A stretch of DNA of 64,000 nucleotides from Brevibacterium aurantiacum (GTDB taxonomy: Bacteria > Actinomycetota > Actinomycetes > Actinomycetales > Brevibacteriaceae). The notes beneath the pieces were generated by a model. It had not been told where the DNA came from. It searched no databases and saw only the letters and a program-made list of their open reading frames with translations. Below, in pieces: positions 16,074 through 24,975 of the stretch (position 1 is its first letter; each line of letters opens with the position of its first letter). A program made the position numbers and the translations under genes. The stretch covers positions 124,001-188,000 of the forward strand of contig NZ_VLTK01000005.1 of NCBI RefSeq assembly GCF_007558825.1, written 5' to 3'.

Positions 16074-19000
16074 ATGCATCTCAAAAGCCTGACCCTGCGA
16101 GGATTCAAATCCTTTGCCTCGGCGACGACGCTCAAGTTCGAGCCGGGCATCACCTGCGTTGTCGGCCCCAACGGCTCCGGCAAGTCCAACGTCGTCGACG
16201 CCTTGTCCTGGGTGATGGGCGAGCAGGGTGCGAAGAATCTGCGCGGCGGGAAGATGGACGATGTCATCTTCGCCGGAACCTCGAAGCGACAGGCATTGGG
16301 CCGCGCCGAGGTGGCCCTGACGATCGACAACACCGACGGAGCCATCCCCGTCGACTACACCGAAGTCACGATCTCACGCACCCTGTTTCGTACAGGCGGC
16401 AGCGAGTACGCCGTCAACGGGACTCCGGCGCGACTCCTTGACATCCAGGAGCTGCTCAACGACTCGGGACTGGGCAAAGAGATGCATGTCATCGTGGGGC
16501 AAGGGCGTCTCGACGCGATTCTGCACGCCGATCCGATCGAACGTCGCAGCTTCATCGAAGAGGCCGCGGGCGTCCTCAAGCACCGCAGGCGCAAGGACAA
16601 GGCCGTGCGCAAACTCACCGGCCTGCAGACGAACCTTGATCGCCTCTCCGATCTGCGGACCGAACTCAACCGGCAGCTGGGGCCGCTGGGGCGCCAGGCC
16701 GAGGCCGCGCAGAAGGCCGCCACCGTCCAAGCCACCCTGCGCGACTCCGCTGCACGACTGCTGGCCGATGACACCGTTCGGCTGCAGGCCTCCTTGGCTT
16801 CCACCTCGGGCGCTGAGGGCGAAGACGGCAGAGACCGCATCGGCGACCTCGAGCATCGCCGATCCCGCACTGAGCAGCGACTGCAGGAGATCGAGGCACG
16901 TCTGGGCACTCTTGATGCTGAGCTCGAGGATCTGCGCACCGCCGAATCACGGACACAGACCCAGATCGTTCGTGCCAGAGGAATCGCCCAGCGTGCCGAG
17001 GACAAACGCTCACACCTGCTCTCCGAGGTCGCGAGCCTGGGCCGTCGGGAGACGAAGTCGCCGGAAGAGCTGAGGTCCCAAGCCGAGCACCACAAGGAGG
17101 AGCTTCGCACCGCGGAGGATGCGGTCAAGGAATCCGCGGCAGCACTGGATCGCAGTCAGATGCGCAAAGAAGAGCTCGCACTGGCATTGAAGAAGGCCGA
17201 GGACGAGGTCAAAGCCACACAGCTGGCCATCACCGAGGCGATCAAGAACAGGTCGGCACTGCAGTCGAAGAGCTCCCAGGCGCGTGAGCGCATCAGCGAC
17301 CTCACGGCTCGGATCGAATCCAATCGGGCAGAGATCGACACCGCCTCGACTCGCATCGCCGAACGTCGCGAGGAACTGAGCACCGCTGAGGCGGCCGTCG
17401 AAGGGGTCGAAGCAGGAGAGAGCGAACTCGACACGGAGTACGAATCCGCCAAGGAGACCCAGACCACGTTGGAGACCGACCTCGAGGGACTCCGGGCGCA
17501 GAAGGCGAAGACAGCATCGGAACTGGCCTCGGCAGAGGCCCGAGCAGAGGCGCTGTCCCTCGGCACAGCCTTGGAAGCCGACCTCGAGGACATCGTGAAC
17601 GCGGATCTGCCGGGAGTCGGCTCGGCCGTGACCGAGCGGTTGTCCGTGGTCAACGGGTTCGAGATGGCCGTGGCGGCAGCCCTGTCGACCACGGTCTCCG
17701 GTGTGCTCGTCGACTCCGGTCAGGTGGCATTGACAGTGCTCGACCACCTCGGCGAGGACACCAATGTCCACCTCACGATCCCGGCAGGGGCGAGTGCCAG
17801 GGTGGGCACTGCAGCAGGCACCGGTGCACGTGCCGGCAAGGGTGCTAACCAGGCGACCAGAACGATCTCTGCGACCACACTGCCCGAACTCAGCGGGATC
17901 GCCGACGGCCCACCGTCGATCCGGTGGCTCAGCGATGTCGTCAGCAGCGACGTGCCCGAACTGACCGAACTGCTGAACTCCGCGCTGGAGACGGTCGTGT
18001 GCGTTGACGATGCTGCCAGCGCGCTGTCCATCATCGATTCTCGCCCCGAGCTCACGGTGGTCACACTCGGCGGTGAGATCCTCACCGCGACACGTGTCAC
18101 CCGGGCACGTACCGCTTCGGGCACCCGTTTGGCCTCACAGACCGCGCTCGAGGAGACTCGCTCCTCCATCACCGATCTGCAGCAGGTTCGGACCCGAATC
18201 GATGCCGACATCGTCCGGTTCGAGGAGAAGCTGGCCGAGGCGAAGGCAGCAGCCTCCGCGGCTCTTGAGAAACTGCACTCCTCGGACGCGGCGATCATGG
18301 CCGCCGGGGAAGAGGTCTCCCGAATCGCGGGCGACATCACTACAGCCCAGACCCGCCTGCAGCGGGCCAAGGACAACGAAGCGGAGCTCGCGACACGCCT
18401 GGAGACGGCCGAACGCGAGGCCCGCACCGCCGAATCCGCGCTCGCCGGGGCAGACGACGTCGAAGAGGTTGTCGACACCACCGAACGGGATGAACTGAGC
18501 CGGCGGGTGTCCCAGTCCTCCGAAGACGTCATCGAGACCCGAATCAGCCACAAGGCGGCCACGGATCGAGCACGATTCCTCTCCGACAGGGTCGACTCCC
18601 TGCTTCGCCAGGCCACGGCAGAGGAGACCGCACGCGAGCAGACCCAGCGGACGATCGCACGCAAGAACAGATCGGCTGCCTCGGCGGTGCTCATCGTCGA
18701 GATTGCACAGAACTCGACTTCAGCCGCAGAGACGACGGTGTCCGAACTGGGCTCCCAGATTCAGGTCCTCGTCGAAGAGCGCGGGCAGCTGCGGGAGGAG
18801 AAGGGCCGGCTCGGTGAGGAACTGGGCACCACGCGCACGCAGCTGCAGCGACTCAAGGACGCTGTCGCCGAAGCCGAACTCGCCAAGGAACGATTCCGAC
18901 TCAAACTCGAAGAGATCGAGAACCGGGCGGGAGAGGAGACCGGACTCGGCCTCGAACGGCTGGTCGAGCTCTACGGCCCTCATGTTCCGGTTCCTGCTTT

Positions 19001-19676
19001 CGACGAAGGCGAGGAGGAGCGTCCCTATGTGCGGTCCGAGGTCGAGAAACGACACAAGAAGGCGACCGCCGCCCTCAAACGCATCGGAACGGTCAACCCC
19101 CTGGCACTCGAGGAATACGAGGCACTCAAGGAGAGGCACCAGTTCCTCGAAAAGCAGATCACCGATATCGAGTCCTCGAGGAAGGACCTGATGAAGCTCG
19201 TCGACGAGGTCGATCGGCACGTCGAACGAGTATTCGCCGAGGCCTATGCGGACACCGCGCGGGAATTCGAAGACATCTTCTCCCGCCTGTTCCCCGGCGG
19301 TGAGGGATCCCTGAGCCTGACCGACCCCGACGACATGCTGACCACAGGCGTCGACGTCCACGCCCGGCCCGCGGGCAAGAAGGTCAAGCGACTCTCCCTG
19401 CTCTCCGGCGGCGAACGGTCACTGGTCGCCGTCGCCATGCTGGTGGCGATCTTCAAGGCTCGGCCCAGCCCGTTCTATGTCATGGACGAGGTCGAAGCTG
19501 CACTCGACGATCTCAACCTGTCCCGCCTGCTGACCGTGTTCGAAGAGCTGCAGGATTCGTCTCAGCTCATCGTCATCACCCACCAGAAGCGAACGATGGA
19601 GATCGCCGATGCGCTCTACGGGGTGACGATGCACGGAGATGGCGTGTCGAAGGTCATCTCGCAGCGGATCCCATGA
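16074..19676 (+). CDS. smc: Chromosome segregation protein SMC
   Basis: A 1200-residue structural-maintenance ATPase that, with ScpA/ScpB, organises and segregates the nucleoid. Walker A GPNGSGKSN is at about residues 32-40. Two long Glu/Ala/Arg-rich coiled coils flank a hinge at about 500-660. The hinge carries a low-complexity Gly/Ala/Thr insertion (from ASARVGTAAGTGARAG). The ABC signature LSGGERS is near 1110 and Walker B (FYVMDEVEAALDD) near 1135. The ATG at 16074 gives the family start MHLKSLTLRGFKSFA. TATGCT nine bases upstream may be a -10 for a nearly leaderless message. scpA/scpB are not in the window. Confidence 0.98.
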   Translation: MHLKSLTLRGFKSFASATTLKFEPGITCVVGPNGSGKSNVVDALSWVMGEQGAKNLRGGKMDDVIFAGTSKRQALGRAEVALTIDNTDGAIPVDYTEVTISRTLFRTGGSEYAVNGTPARLLDIQELLNDSGLGKEMHVIVGQGRLDAILHADPIERRSFIEEAAGVLKHRRRKDKAVRKLTGLQTNLDRLSDLRTELNRQLGPLGRQAEAAQKAATVQATLRDSAARLLADDTVRLQASLASTSGAEGEDGRDRIGDLEHRRSRTEQRLQEIEARLGTLDAELEDLRTAESRTQTQIVRARGIAQRAEDKRSHLLSEVASLGRRETKSPEELRSQAEHHKEELRTAEDAVKESAAALDRSQMRKEELALALKKAEDEVKATQLAITEAIKNRSALQSKSSQARERISDLTARIESNRAEIDTASTRIAERREELSTAEAAVEGVEAGESELDTEYESAKETQTTLETDLEGLRAQKAKTASELASAEARAEALSLGTALEADLEDIVNADLPGVGSAVTERLSVVNGFEMAVAAALSTTVSGVLVDSGQVALTVLDHLGEDTNVHLTIPAGASARVGTAAGTGARAGKGANQATRTISATTLPELSGIADGPPSIRWLSDVVSSDVPELTELLNSALETVVCVDDAASALSIIDSRPELTVVTLGGEILTATRVTRARTASGTRLASQTALEETRSSITDLQQVRTRIDADIVRFEEKLAEAKAAASAALEKLHSSDAAIMAAGEEVSRIAGDITTAQTRLQRAKDNEAELATRLETAEREARTAESALAGADDVEEVVDTTERDELSRRVSQSSEDVIETRISHKAATDRARFLSDRVDSLLRQATAEETAREQTQRTIARKNRSAASAVLIVEIAQNSTSAAETTVSELGSQIQVLVEERGQLREEKGRLGEELGTTRTQLQRLKDAVAEAELAKERFRLKLEEIENRAGEETGLGLERLVELYGPHVPVPAFDEGEEERPYVRSEVEKRHKKATAALKRIGTVNPLALEEYEALKERHQFLEKQITDIESSRKDLMKLVDEVDRHVERVFAEAYADTAREFEDIFSRLFPGGEGSLSLTDPDDMLTTGVDVHARPAGKKVKRLSLLSGGERSLVAVAMLVAIFKARPSPFYVMDEVEAALDDLNLSRLLTVFEELQDSSQLIVITHQKRTMEIADALYGVTMHGDGVSKVISQRIP

Positions 19677-19879
19677 GCGGCAGCCGTTCGCGGGAGGCCG
19701 ATTCGGCAGAGATGTCCAGGGGAGTCCCAGGGAATTCTCCAACAGGCTCACGGTCCCCGAATACGAATGTCGTGGATTTGGACGATAGACTTGAGCGCAG
19801 GGAAGCATTGTCGAAAAGCTTGAGGAGCGGGACGTCCATGGCCGAGTCGGCTGAATCACGAGGTGACTCGCGAGCATGA
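19673..19879 (+). CDS. Questionable 68-residue ORF bridging smc and the next gene
   Basis: The ATG overlaps the smc stop as ATGA and the frame's own stop overlaps the next ATG as ATGA. This double coupling is typical of real operon members. The peptide is hydrophilic, Ser/Arg/Glu-rich and has no recognisable domain. TAGACT at about 19784 could instead be a promoter for the downstream gene inside this stretch. Coding status is doubtful. Confidence 0.27.
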   Translation: MSGSRSREADSAEMSRGVPGNSPTGSRSPNTNVVDLDDRLERREALSKSLRSGTSMAESAESRGDSRA

Positions 19880-20277
19880 ATGCAGTACTCGTCGTCATTG
19901 TCGGACTCGCCGTATCGTTCGCGCTGGCACTCATCGTCGTGCTCCTCGTCGCACTGCCGGGACTGAGGGCTGAAGGTCGCCTGAAGTACTCATCCGATGT
20001 GCAGCGGTTTCGACTTCCGGGGCAATGGACCGGGTACGACGACGAGGTCCACGAATTCTTCGGTCATGACGACGGCACCTCCCACCTGGCGACTCGGGAA
20101 CAGGCTGCAGTCACCGCGATCCGGGACCATTCCTACGTGCTGCGGCCCCAGCCGCGCCGGCACGCCGCACCATCACTGCTGACGGTGAGGCCGCGCACCC
20201 GTCATTGGAAGATCCCGGAATCCGGCACAGGGTGGAGAACCACAGCCGGACTGCTCTTCGGCAGCAGAGGTTCCTGA
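19876..20277 (+). CDS. Hypothetical membrane-anchored protein upstream of ftsY
   Basis: A 133-residue protein with one N-terminal transmembrane helix (about residues 4-28: AVLVVIVGLAVSFALALIVV and following) and a basic cytoplasmic domain rich in Arg, His and Trp. No family is recognised. It lies between smc and ftsY, 180 bases before the latter. The proximity to SRP-receptor genes is suggestive only. ATG 19876 is preceded by GAGGTGACTCGCGAGC, a weak ribosome site. No homology-based function is proposed. Confidence 0.65.
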   Translation: MNAVLVVIVGLAVSFALALIVVLLVALPGLRAEGRLKYSSDVQRFRLPGQWTGYDDEVHEFFGHDDGTSHLATREQAAVTAIRDHSYVLRPQPRRHAAPSLLTVRPRTRHWKIPESGTGWRTTAGLLFGSRGS

Positions 20278-20301
20278 CCGGGCCACACGACATCATCACA
20301 C

Positions 20302-20323
20302 GCGCCCCGAGACAGCGGGGCGC
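20302..20323 (+). terminator. Weak hairpin before ftsY
   Basis: GCGCCCC (20302-20308) pairs with GGGGCGC (20317-20323) across an eight-base loop, with no T-run. It may end the preceding transcript. The remaining gap to ftsY is GC-rich and shows no further gene. Confidence 0.3.
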
Positions 20324-20457
20324 TGGGGTGCGGGCCACCGGAGCGCACAGCGGCCTCGCGCCGATGTGCGCAACACGACCGGCACAGCACCCTTGACCGG
20401 CGGCCACCGCGCGAGAACGTGGGGCCAGGGAAGGTAATCAAAGGAGGACGTACGTCA

Positions 20458-21600
20458 ATGGATCAGCCGATCATATTGCTCATCGTCGCAGCCATCGTCT
20501 TCATTCTGGTCGTCGGGCTGGGCTTCACCCTGCGCGTCAACGCCAAGAAGAAGGGGCTGCGCGATGAGCGCAGCATCGACGCCGATGTCACCGGCGAACT
20601 CAAGATCGACGACATCTCCGAGGCGGTCGCCAAGGAGAAGGCTGCCACACGCGGATCCGAGGTTCCCACCGAACCTGGAAACCGGCTCGTTCGCCTGCGC
20701 GAACGCCTCGCGAAGTCCAACTCCGGGCTGGGCCGCGGTCTGCTCAGCCTGCTCTCGCGTGACAACCTCGACGAATCGACCTGGGAAGAGATCGAAGACA
20801 CTCTCATCCTCGCCGATGTCGGAGTCGATCCGACCACGGAACTCGTCGACAGACTGCGCGAACGCGTCAAGGTCCTCGGCACCCGTGAACCGGAAGAGGT
20901 CAGGGGACTGCTTCGGGAAGAACTCATCAAACTCGTCGATCCCTCCATGGATCGTGAACTTGCCACCGCAGGCACCGACGGCGACCCAGCCGTGATGCTC
21001 GTCGTCGGAGTCAACGGTGCCGGCAAGACGACGACAGTGGGCAAGATCGCCCGTGTGCTCGTCGCTGAAGATCAGAGCGTGCTGCTGGGTGCTGCCGATA
21101 CGTTCCGTGCCGCGGCCGCCGAGCAGCTGTCCACCTGGGGCGGTCGCGTCGGCGTGGAGACCGTCCGCGGCGAGGAGGGGGCCGACCCCGCCTCCGTGGC
21201 CTACTCCGCCGTCGAACGCGGCAAGGAAGACGGCACCGACGTCGTGCTCATCGATACGGCCGGACGCCTGCAGAACAAGATCGGCCTGATGGACGAACTC
21301 GGCAAGGTCAAGCGTGTGGCCACACGCCCTCTGGGCGAGGGCCACGAGATCGACGAGGTGCTCCTCGTCCTCGACGCCACGACCGGGCAGAACGGAATGC
21401 AGCAGGCCAAGGTCTTCGCCGAGGCGGTCAACATCACCGGCATCGTGCTGACCAAACTCGACGGCACCGCCAAGGGCGGAATCGTCGTGGCCGTCCAGCG
21501 TGAGCTCGGGGTTCCGGTCAAGCTCATCGGCCTCGGTGAGGGTGCCGATGATCTGGCGCCGTTCACTGCCGAAGGATTCGTCGACGCACTGCTCGACTGA
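20458..21600 (+). CDS. ftsY: Signal recognition particle receptor FtsY
   Basis: A 380-residue SRP GTPase that docks ribosome-SRP complexes at the membrane. An N-terminal helix (about 5-25, IILLIVAAIVFILVVGLGF) anchors it, as in other actinobacteria. An acidic linker and the NG domain follow: G1 GVNGAGKTTT (~184), G2 DTFRAAA, G3 DTAGRL, G4 TKLDGTAKGG, and closing GLGEGADDL. ATG 20458 has AGGAGG ten bases upstream. The gene sits two genes before its partner ffh, with amt between. Confidence 0.97.
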   Translation: MDQPIILLIVAAIVFILVVGLGFTLRVNAKKKGLRDERSIDADVTGELKIDDISEAVAKEKAATRGSEVPTEPGNRLVRLRERLAKSNSGLGRGLLSLLSRDNLDESTWEEIEDTLILADVGVDPTTELVDRLRERVKVLGTREPEEVRGLLREELIKLVDPSMDRELATAGTDGDPAVMLVVGVNGAGKTTTVGKIARVLVAEDQSVLLGAADTFRAAAAEQLSTWGGRVGVETVRGEEGADPASVAYSAVERGKEDGTDVVLIDTAGRLQNKIGLMDELGKVKRVATRPLGEGHEIDEVLLVLDATTGQNGMQQAKVFAEAVNITGIVLTKLDGTAKGGIVVAVQRELGVPVKLIGLGEGADDLAPFTAEGFVDALLD

Positions 21601-21618
21601 CCGTATTCTCCAGCCTGT

Positions 21619-21656
21619 GTCACATGCTGGAAACATGGTCGACTCGCTGGTGTGAC
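21619..21656 (+). promoter_or_regulatory. GlnR-type nitrogen box upstream of amt
   Basis: The order GTCAC-N6-GAAAC-N6-GACTC-N6-GTGAC reproduces the spacing of the actinobacterial GlnR operator (GTnAC-N6-GAAAC repeated). The first half-site is a perfect match; the second is partial. It ends 65 bases before the amt start. GlnR activates ammonium uptake and assimilation under nitrogen limitation in Streptomyces and mycobacteria, and control here is inferred from that. An imperfect outer inverted repeat TGTCACA/TGTGACA frames the box. Confidence 0.55.
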
Positions 21657-21721
21657 ATCCGTCATGGACACTGTCACTGTTCGGTTCTAAACGGAGCCGA
21701 CAGAGACGTGAAAGAGACGAC

Positions 21722-22942
21722 ATGGAACTCGACGCAGTGAATGTTTGGATGATGGTCGCGGCCGGTCTGGTCCTGCTCATGACCCCCGGTGTGGCCTTCT
21801 TCTACGGCGGCATGACCCGAATCACCTCGAGCATCAACATGATGATGATGGTGTTCTCGGCAATGGCGATGGGCGGGCTCGTCTGGGTCCTCTTCGGATA
21901 CGGACTGAGCTCCGGAGACTCCGTGCTGGGGATCTTCGGCAATCCGCTGTCCGAGATCGGCCTCGCCGACACAGTCGCCAACGAGCCCGAAGCTCTCATC
22001 TCCATCGGCTACGGCTCCACCTTCGCGATGATCGCGATCGCACTCATCGCCGGTGCCGTCGCTGATCGGGCGAAGTTCTCCACCTGGCTGGTCTTCGCCG
22101 GCCTGTGGGTGACCTTGGTGTACTGTCCTCTGGCCTTCATGGTCTGGGGCGACGGACTGCTCAGCGAGTCGGGTGTGATCGGCAGCGCCTTCGGGCCGGC
22201 GATCGACTTCGCCGGCGGAACGGTCGTGCATATCAACGCGGGAATCTCCGCTCTCGTGCTCGTCGTCGTCATGGGCCGCCGGGCCCGCTATTCGACACCG
22301 CACAAGCCCCACAACATTCCGATCACCGTTCTCGGTGCGGCGCTGCTGTGGTTCGGCTGGTTCGGATTCAACGGTGGAGCCGCCTCGACGATCGAGCAGG
22401 CCGGACTGATCTGGGTCAACACCCTGGCCGCCCCTGCCGCCGGAATGATCACCTGGATCGCAATCGAGCGGATACGGGCGACTCGCCCCAGCAGCATCGG
22501 CAGCGTCTCCGGGGCGATCGCCGGTCTTGTGGCCATCACCCCCGCCTGTGCGAACGTCGAACCGTATGCGGCGATCATCATCGGAATCGCGGCAGGCGCA
22601 GGAGCTGTGCTCGCTGTGGAAGCGAAGAACCGCCTGCGCTACGACGACGCTCTCGACGTCGTCGGCGTCCACCTCGTCGCCGGTGTCATCGGCACTGTGA
22701 TGATCGGACTCTTCGCGGTCCCGAGTGCAGACTCGGCCGCCGGCCTCTTCCACGGTGGAGGACTCGGGCTCCTCGTGTCGCAGATCGTGGCCACGGTCGT
22801 TGCCCTGATCTACGCCGGAGGCGTGACCCTGGTGATCGCTCTCGCCCTGCGGAAGACCATGGGGCTGCGCATCGACCCCAGAGACGAGCTGTCGGGCATC
22901 GATGCCTTCGAACACGCGGAGCAGGCCTACTCGTTCCGCTGA
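21722..22942 (+). CDS. amt: Ammonium transporter, Amt/MEP/Rh family
   Basis: A 406-residue trimeric ammonium channel with about 11 spans. It starts MELDAVNVWMMVAAGLVLLM. The conserved GGMTR loop, the Amt signature region (DFAGGTVVHINAGISALV, with the first pore His) and the second pore His (VGVHLVAGVIGT) are present. In Streptomyces and corynebacteria the locus between ftsY and ffh is amt-glnK-glnD; here neither the PII gene nor the uridylyltransferase gene follows. A GlnR-type box lies upstream and two hairpins lie downstream. Confidence 0.97.
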   Translation: MELDAVNVWMMVAAGLVLLMTPGVAFFYGGMTRITSSINMMMMVFSAMAMGGLVWVLFGYGLSSGDSVLGIFGNPLSEIGLADTVANEPEALISIGYGSTFAMIAIALIAGAVADRAKFSTWLVFAGLWVTLVYCPLAFMVWGDGLLSESGVIGSAFGPAIDFAGGTVVHINAGISALVLVVVMGRRARYSTPHKPHNIPITVLGAALLWFGWFGFNGGAASTIEQAGLIWVNTLAAPAAGMITWIAIERIRATRPSSIGSVSGAIAGLVAITPACANVEPYAAIIIGIAAGAGAVLAVEAKNRLRYDDALDVVGVHLVAGVIGTVMIGLFAVPSADSAAGLFHGGGLGLLVSQIVATVVALIYAGGVTLVIALALRKTMGLRIDPRDELSGIDAFEHAEQAYSFR

Positions 22943-22964
22943 ACCCCGAAATCTCCCGCCAGGG

Positions 22965-23067
22965 GGCCGGTCGGTCTCACCGGCCGCCTCGGTGAGGGGG
23001 AGTGCGTGAGCGTACTCACCGATCGCCTCGGTGGGGTGGAAGCAGCCACCCCACCGAGGCGATCGGT
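22965..23067. terminator. Tandem hairpins after amt, including a 22-bp perfect stem
   Basis: A small hairpin (GGCCGGT 22965-22971 with ACCGGCC 22979-22985) is followed by a long one. Bases 23018-23039 are exactly complementary to 23046-23067 with a six-base loop (AAGCAG). The latter is among the strongest stems in the window and should end amt transcription. The ffh promoter must lie between it and 23199; TAGGCT near 23157 is a possible -10. Confidence 0.75.
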
Positions 23068-23198
23068 CATTCAAGGCCCATCGACAGGTTCTGGGATGAG
23101 ACGGTTGTGGGCGCTTTCCCAGCTATCTCGGTTTCAGTCCGAGACCGGTGAGTTGTTAGGCTAGGGAGTCGACCAATTATCGTGAAGAAGGCTTGTAC

Positions 23199-24815
23199 GT
23201 GTTTAATTCTCTCTCCGACAGGCTCACCGCGACGTTCAAGAACCTGCGCGGCAAGGGCCGGCTGTCCGAAGCCGATGTGGATGGCACCATCCGCGAGATC
23301 CGGCGCGCCCTTCTGGACGCCGACGTCGCCCTGCCCGTCGTTCGCGCATTCACCGGGCGCATTCGCGAGCGGGCACTGTCCGAAGAGGTCTCGGGTGCGC
23401 TGAACCCGGGCCAGCAGGTCGTCAAGGTCGTCAACGATGAACTGGTCGGCATCCTCGGCGGGGAGACTCGTCGCCTGAACTACGCGAAGCGCCCGCCCAC
23501 CGTCATCATGCTCGCCGGTCTGCAGGGTGCTGGTAAGACCACCCTTGCCGGTAAGCTCGCCTATTGGCTGAAATCCGAAGGTCACCGTCCGATGCTCGTC
23601 GCCGCCGATCTGCAGCGGCCGAACGCGGTCAACCAGCTCGAGATCGTCGGCGAGCGTGCAGGCGCGTTCGTCTACGCACCAGAGCCCGGCAACGGCGTCG
23701 GTGATCCGGTGCAGGTGGCCACCGACTCTCTCGAAGTCGCTAAGTCGAAGCTCCACGATGTCGTCATCGTCGACACCGCCGGTCGTCTCGGCATCGACGA
23801 AGAGCTCATGCAGCAGGCCGCCGACATCCGCTCGGCAGTCAACCCGGATGAGGTTCTGTTCGTCATCGACGCGATGATCGGTCAGGACGCGGTGAAGACC
23901 GCCGAGGCCTTCCTCGAAGGTGTCGACTTCACCGGTGTCGTGCTCTCGAAGCTCGATGGTGACTCACGCGGCGGTGCCGCGCTGTCTGTCGCCGAGGTGA
24001 CCGGAAAGCCGATCATGTTCGCGTCGACCGGTGAGTCGATGAAGGAGTTCGAACAGTTCCATCCCGATCGGATGGCTGACCGGATCCTCGATATGGGCGA
24101 CATCATGACCCTGATCGAGCAGGCCGAGAAGAACTTCGATGAGAAGGAGACCGCGAAGCTCCAGAAGAAGGTCGAAGCCGGTGAGGACTTCGATCTCAAT
24201 GACTTCCTGACGCAGATGTCGGGTCTGAAGAAGATGGGCTCGATGAAGAAGATGCTGGGCATGATGCCCGGCATGAGCCAGTACAAAGATCAGCTCGAGA
24301 ACTTCGACGAACGCGAAGTCGATCGCGTCGAAGCCATCGTTCGGTCGATGACTCCCGCAGAGCGTACCAACCCGAAGATCCTCAACGGATCACGCCGCTC
24401 GCGCATCGCCAAGGGTGCCGGCACCACAGTGAACGCGGTCAATCAGCTGATGGAACGATTCACTCAGGCGCAGAAGATGATGCGCGGGATGACTCGCGGC
24501 GGCGGTATGCCCGGAATGGGCGGAGGCGGCGGCATGCCGGGGATGGGTGGAATGCCTGGAATGGGCGGAATGCCCGGCGGCGGAGCGAATCGCAAGAAGA
24601 AGGCTGTGGGGAAGAAGAAGGGCCGCAAGGGCGGCCAGTCGGGCAACCCCGCCAAGCGTGCCCAGCAGGCTCAGGCGCTTGAGGACAAGAAGTCCGGCAA
24701 GACGAAGGATCCGGTCGGCTCGGCCTTCGGCGGCGTCGATCTCGACGGTGACGAAGAGTTCGATATGAAGAATCTGCCGAAGGGCTTCGGCGGGATGTTC
24801 CCAGGTGGAAAGTAA
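23199..24815 (+). CDS. ffh: Signal recognition particle protein Ffh
   Basis: A 538-residue SRP54 GTPase that binds signal sequences and 4.5S RNA. The N-domain is followed by G1 GLQGAGKTT (~107), DTAGRL, and SKLDGDSRGG. The Met-rich M domain (~300-445) contains KKMGSMKKMLGMMPGM and the RNA-binding SRRSRIAKGAG. The C-terminal ~100 residues exceed the usual length: a GMPGMGG repeat tract, a Lys-rich block (NRKKKAVGKKKGRKGG) and an acidic end. GTG 23199 is preferred over TTG 23193 because GAAGAAGG (23184-23191) is correctly spaced and the protein then begins MFNSLSDRL. Confidence 0.97.
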   Translation: MFNSLSDRLTATFKNLRGKGRLSEADVDGTIREIRRALLDADVALPVVRAFTGRIRERALSEEVSGALNPGQQVVKVVNDELVGILGGETRRLNYAKRPPTVIMLAGLQGAGKTTLAGKLAYWLKSEGHRPMLVAADLQRPNAVNQLEIVGERAGAFVYAPEPGNGVGDPVQVATDSLEVAKSKLHDVVIVDTAGRLGIDEELMQQAADIRSAVNPDEVLFVIDAMIGQDAVKTAEAFLEGVDFTGVVLSKLDGDSRGGAALSVAEVTGKPIMFASTGESMKEFEQFHPDRMADRILDMGDIMTLIEQAEKNFDEKETAKLQKKVEAGEDFDLNDFLTQMSGLKKMGSMKKMLGMMPGMSQYKDQLENFDEREVDRVEAIVRSMTPAERTNPKILNGSRRSRIAKGAGTTVNAVNQLMERFTQAQKMMRGMTRGGGMPGMGGGGGMPGMGGMPGMGGMPGGGANRKKKAVGKKKGRKGGQSGNPAKRAQQAQALEDKKSGKTKDPVGSAFGGVDLDGDEEFDMKNLPKGFGGMFPGGK

Positions 24816-24975
24816 TAGGGCTTTCTGGCACAATTGGGTCTTGTACTTTTGCTTCCGACGTGGGCCCTCTCTTCCACGTTGAGGTGATAGTCCAGGTCAC
24901 AGACTCCAGCAGGTCAACCCCACGATTCTTCTGGAACCTCTGTGCAACAAAAACACAAAAGGAGACACCACTAAA

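Noticed and set aside
20455..21780. Long open frame on the minus strand opposite ftsY
   Set aside because: It is antisense to a clear FtsY gene with all GTPase motifs. The translation is low-complexity and matches no family; it arises from GC-rich codon structure.
21674..23074. 466-codon minus-strand frame opposite amt
   Set aside because: A shadow of the ammonium transporter. It has biased composition (Asp/Gly/His-rich), crosses the terminator hairpin and has no ribosome site.
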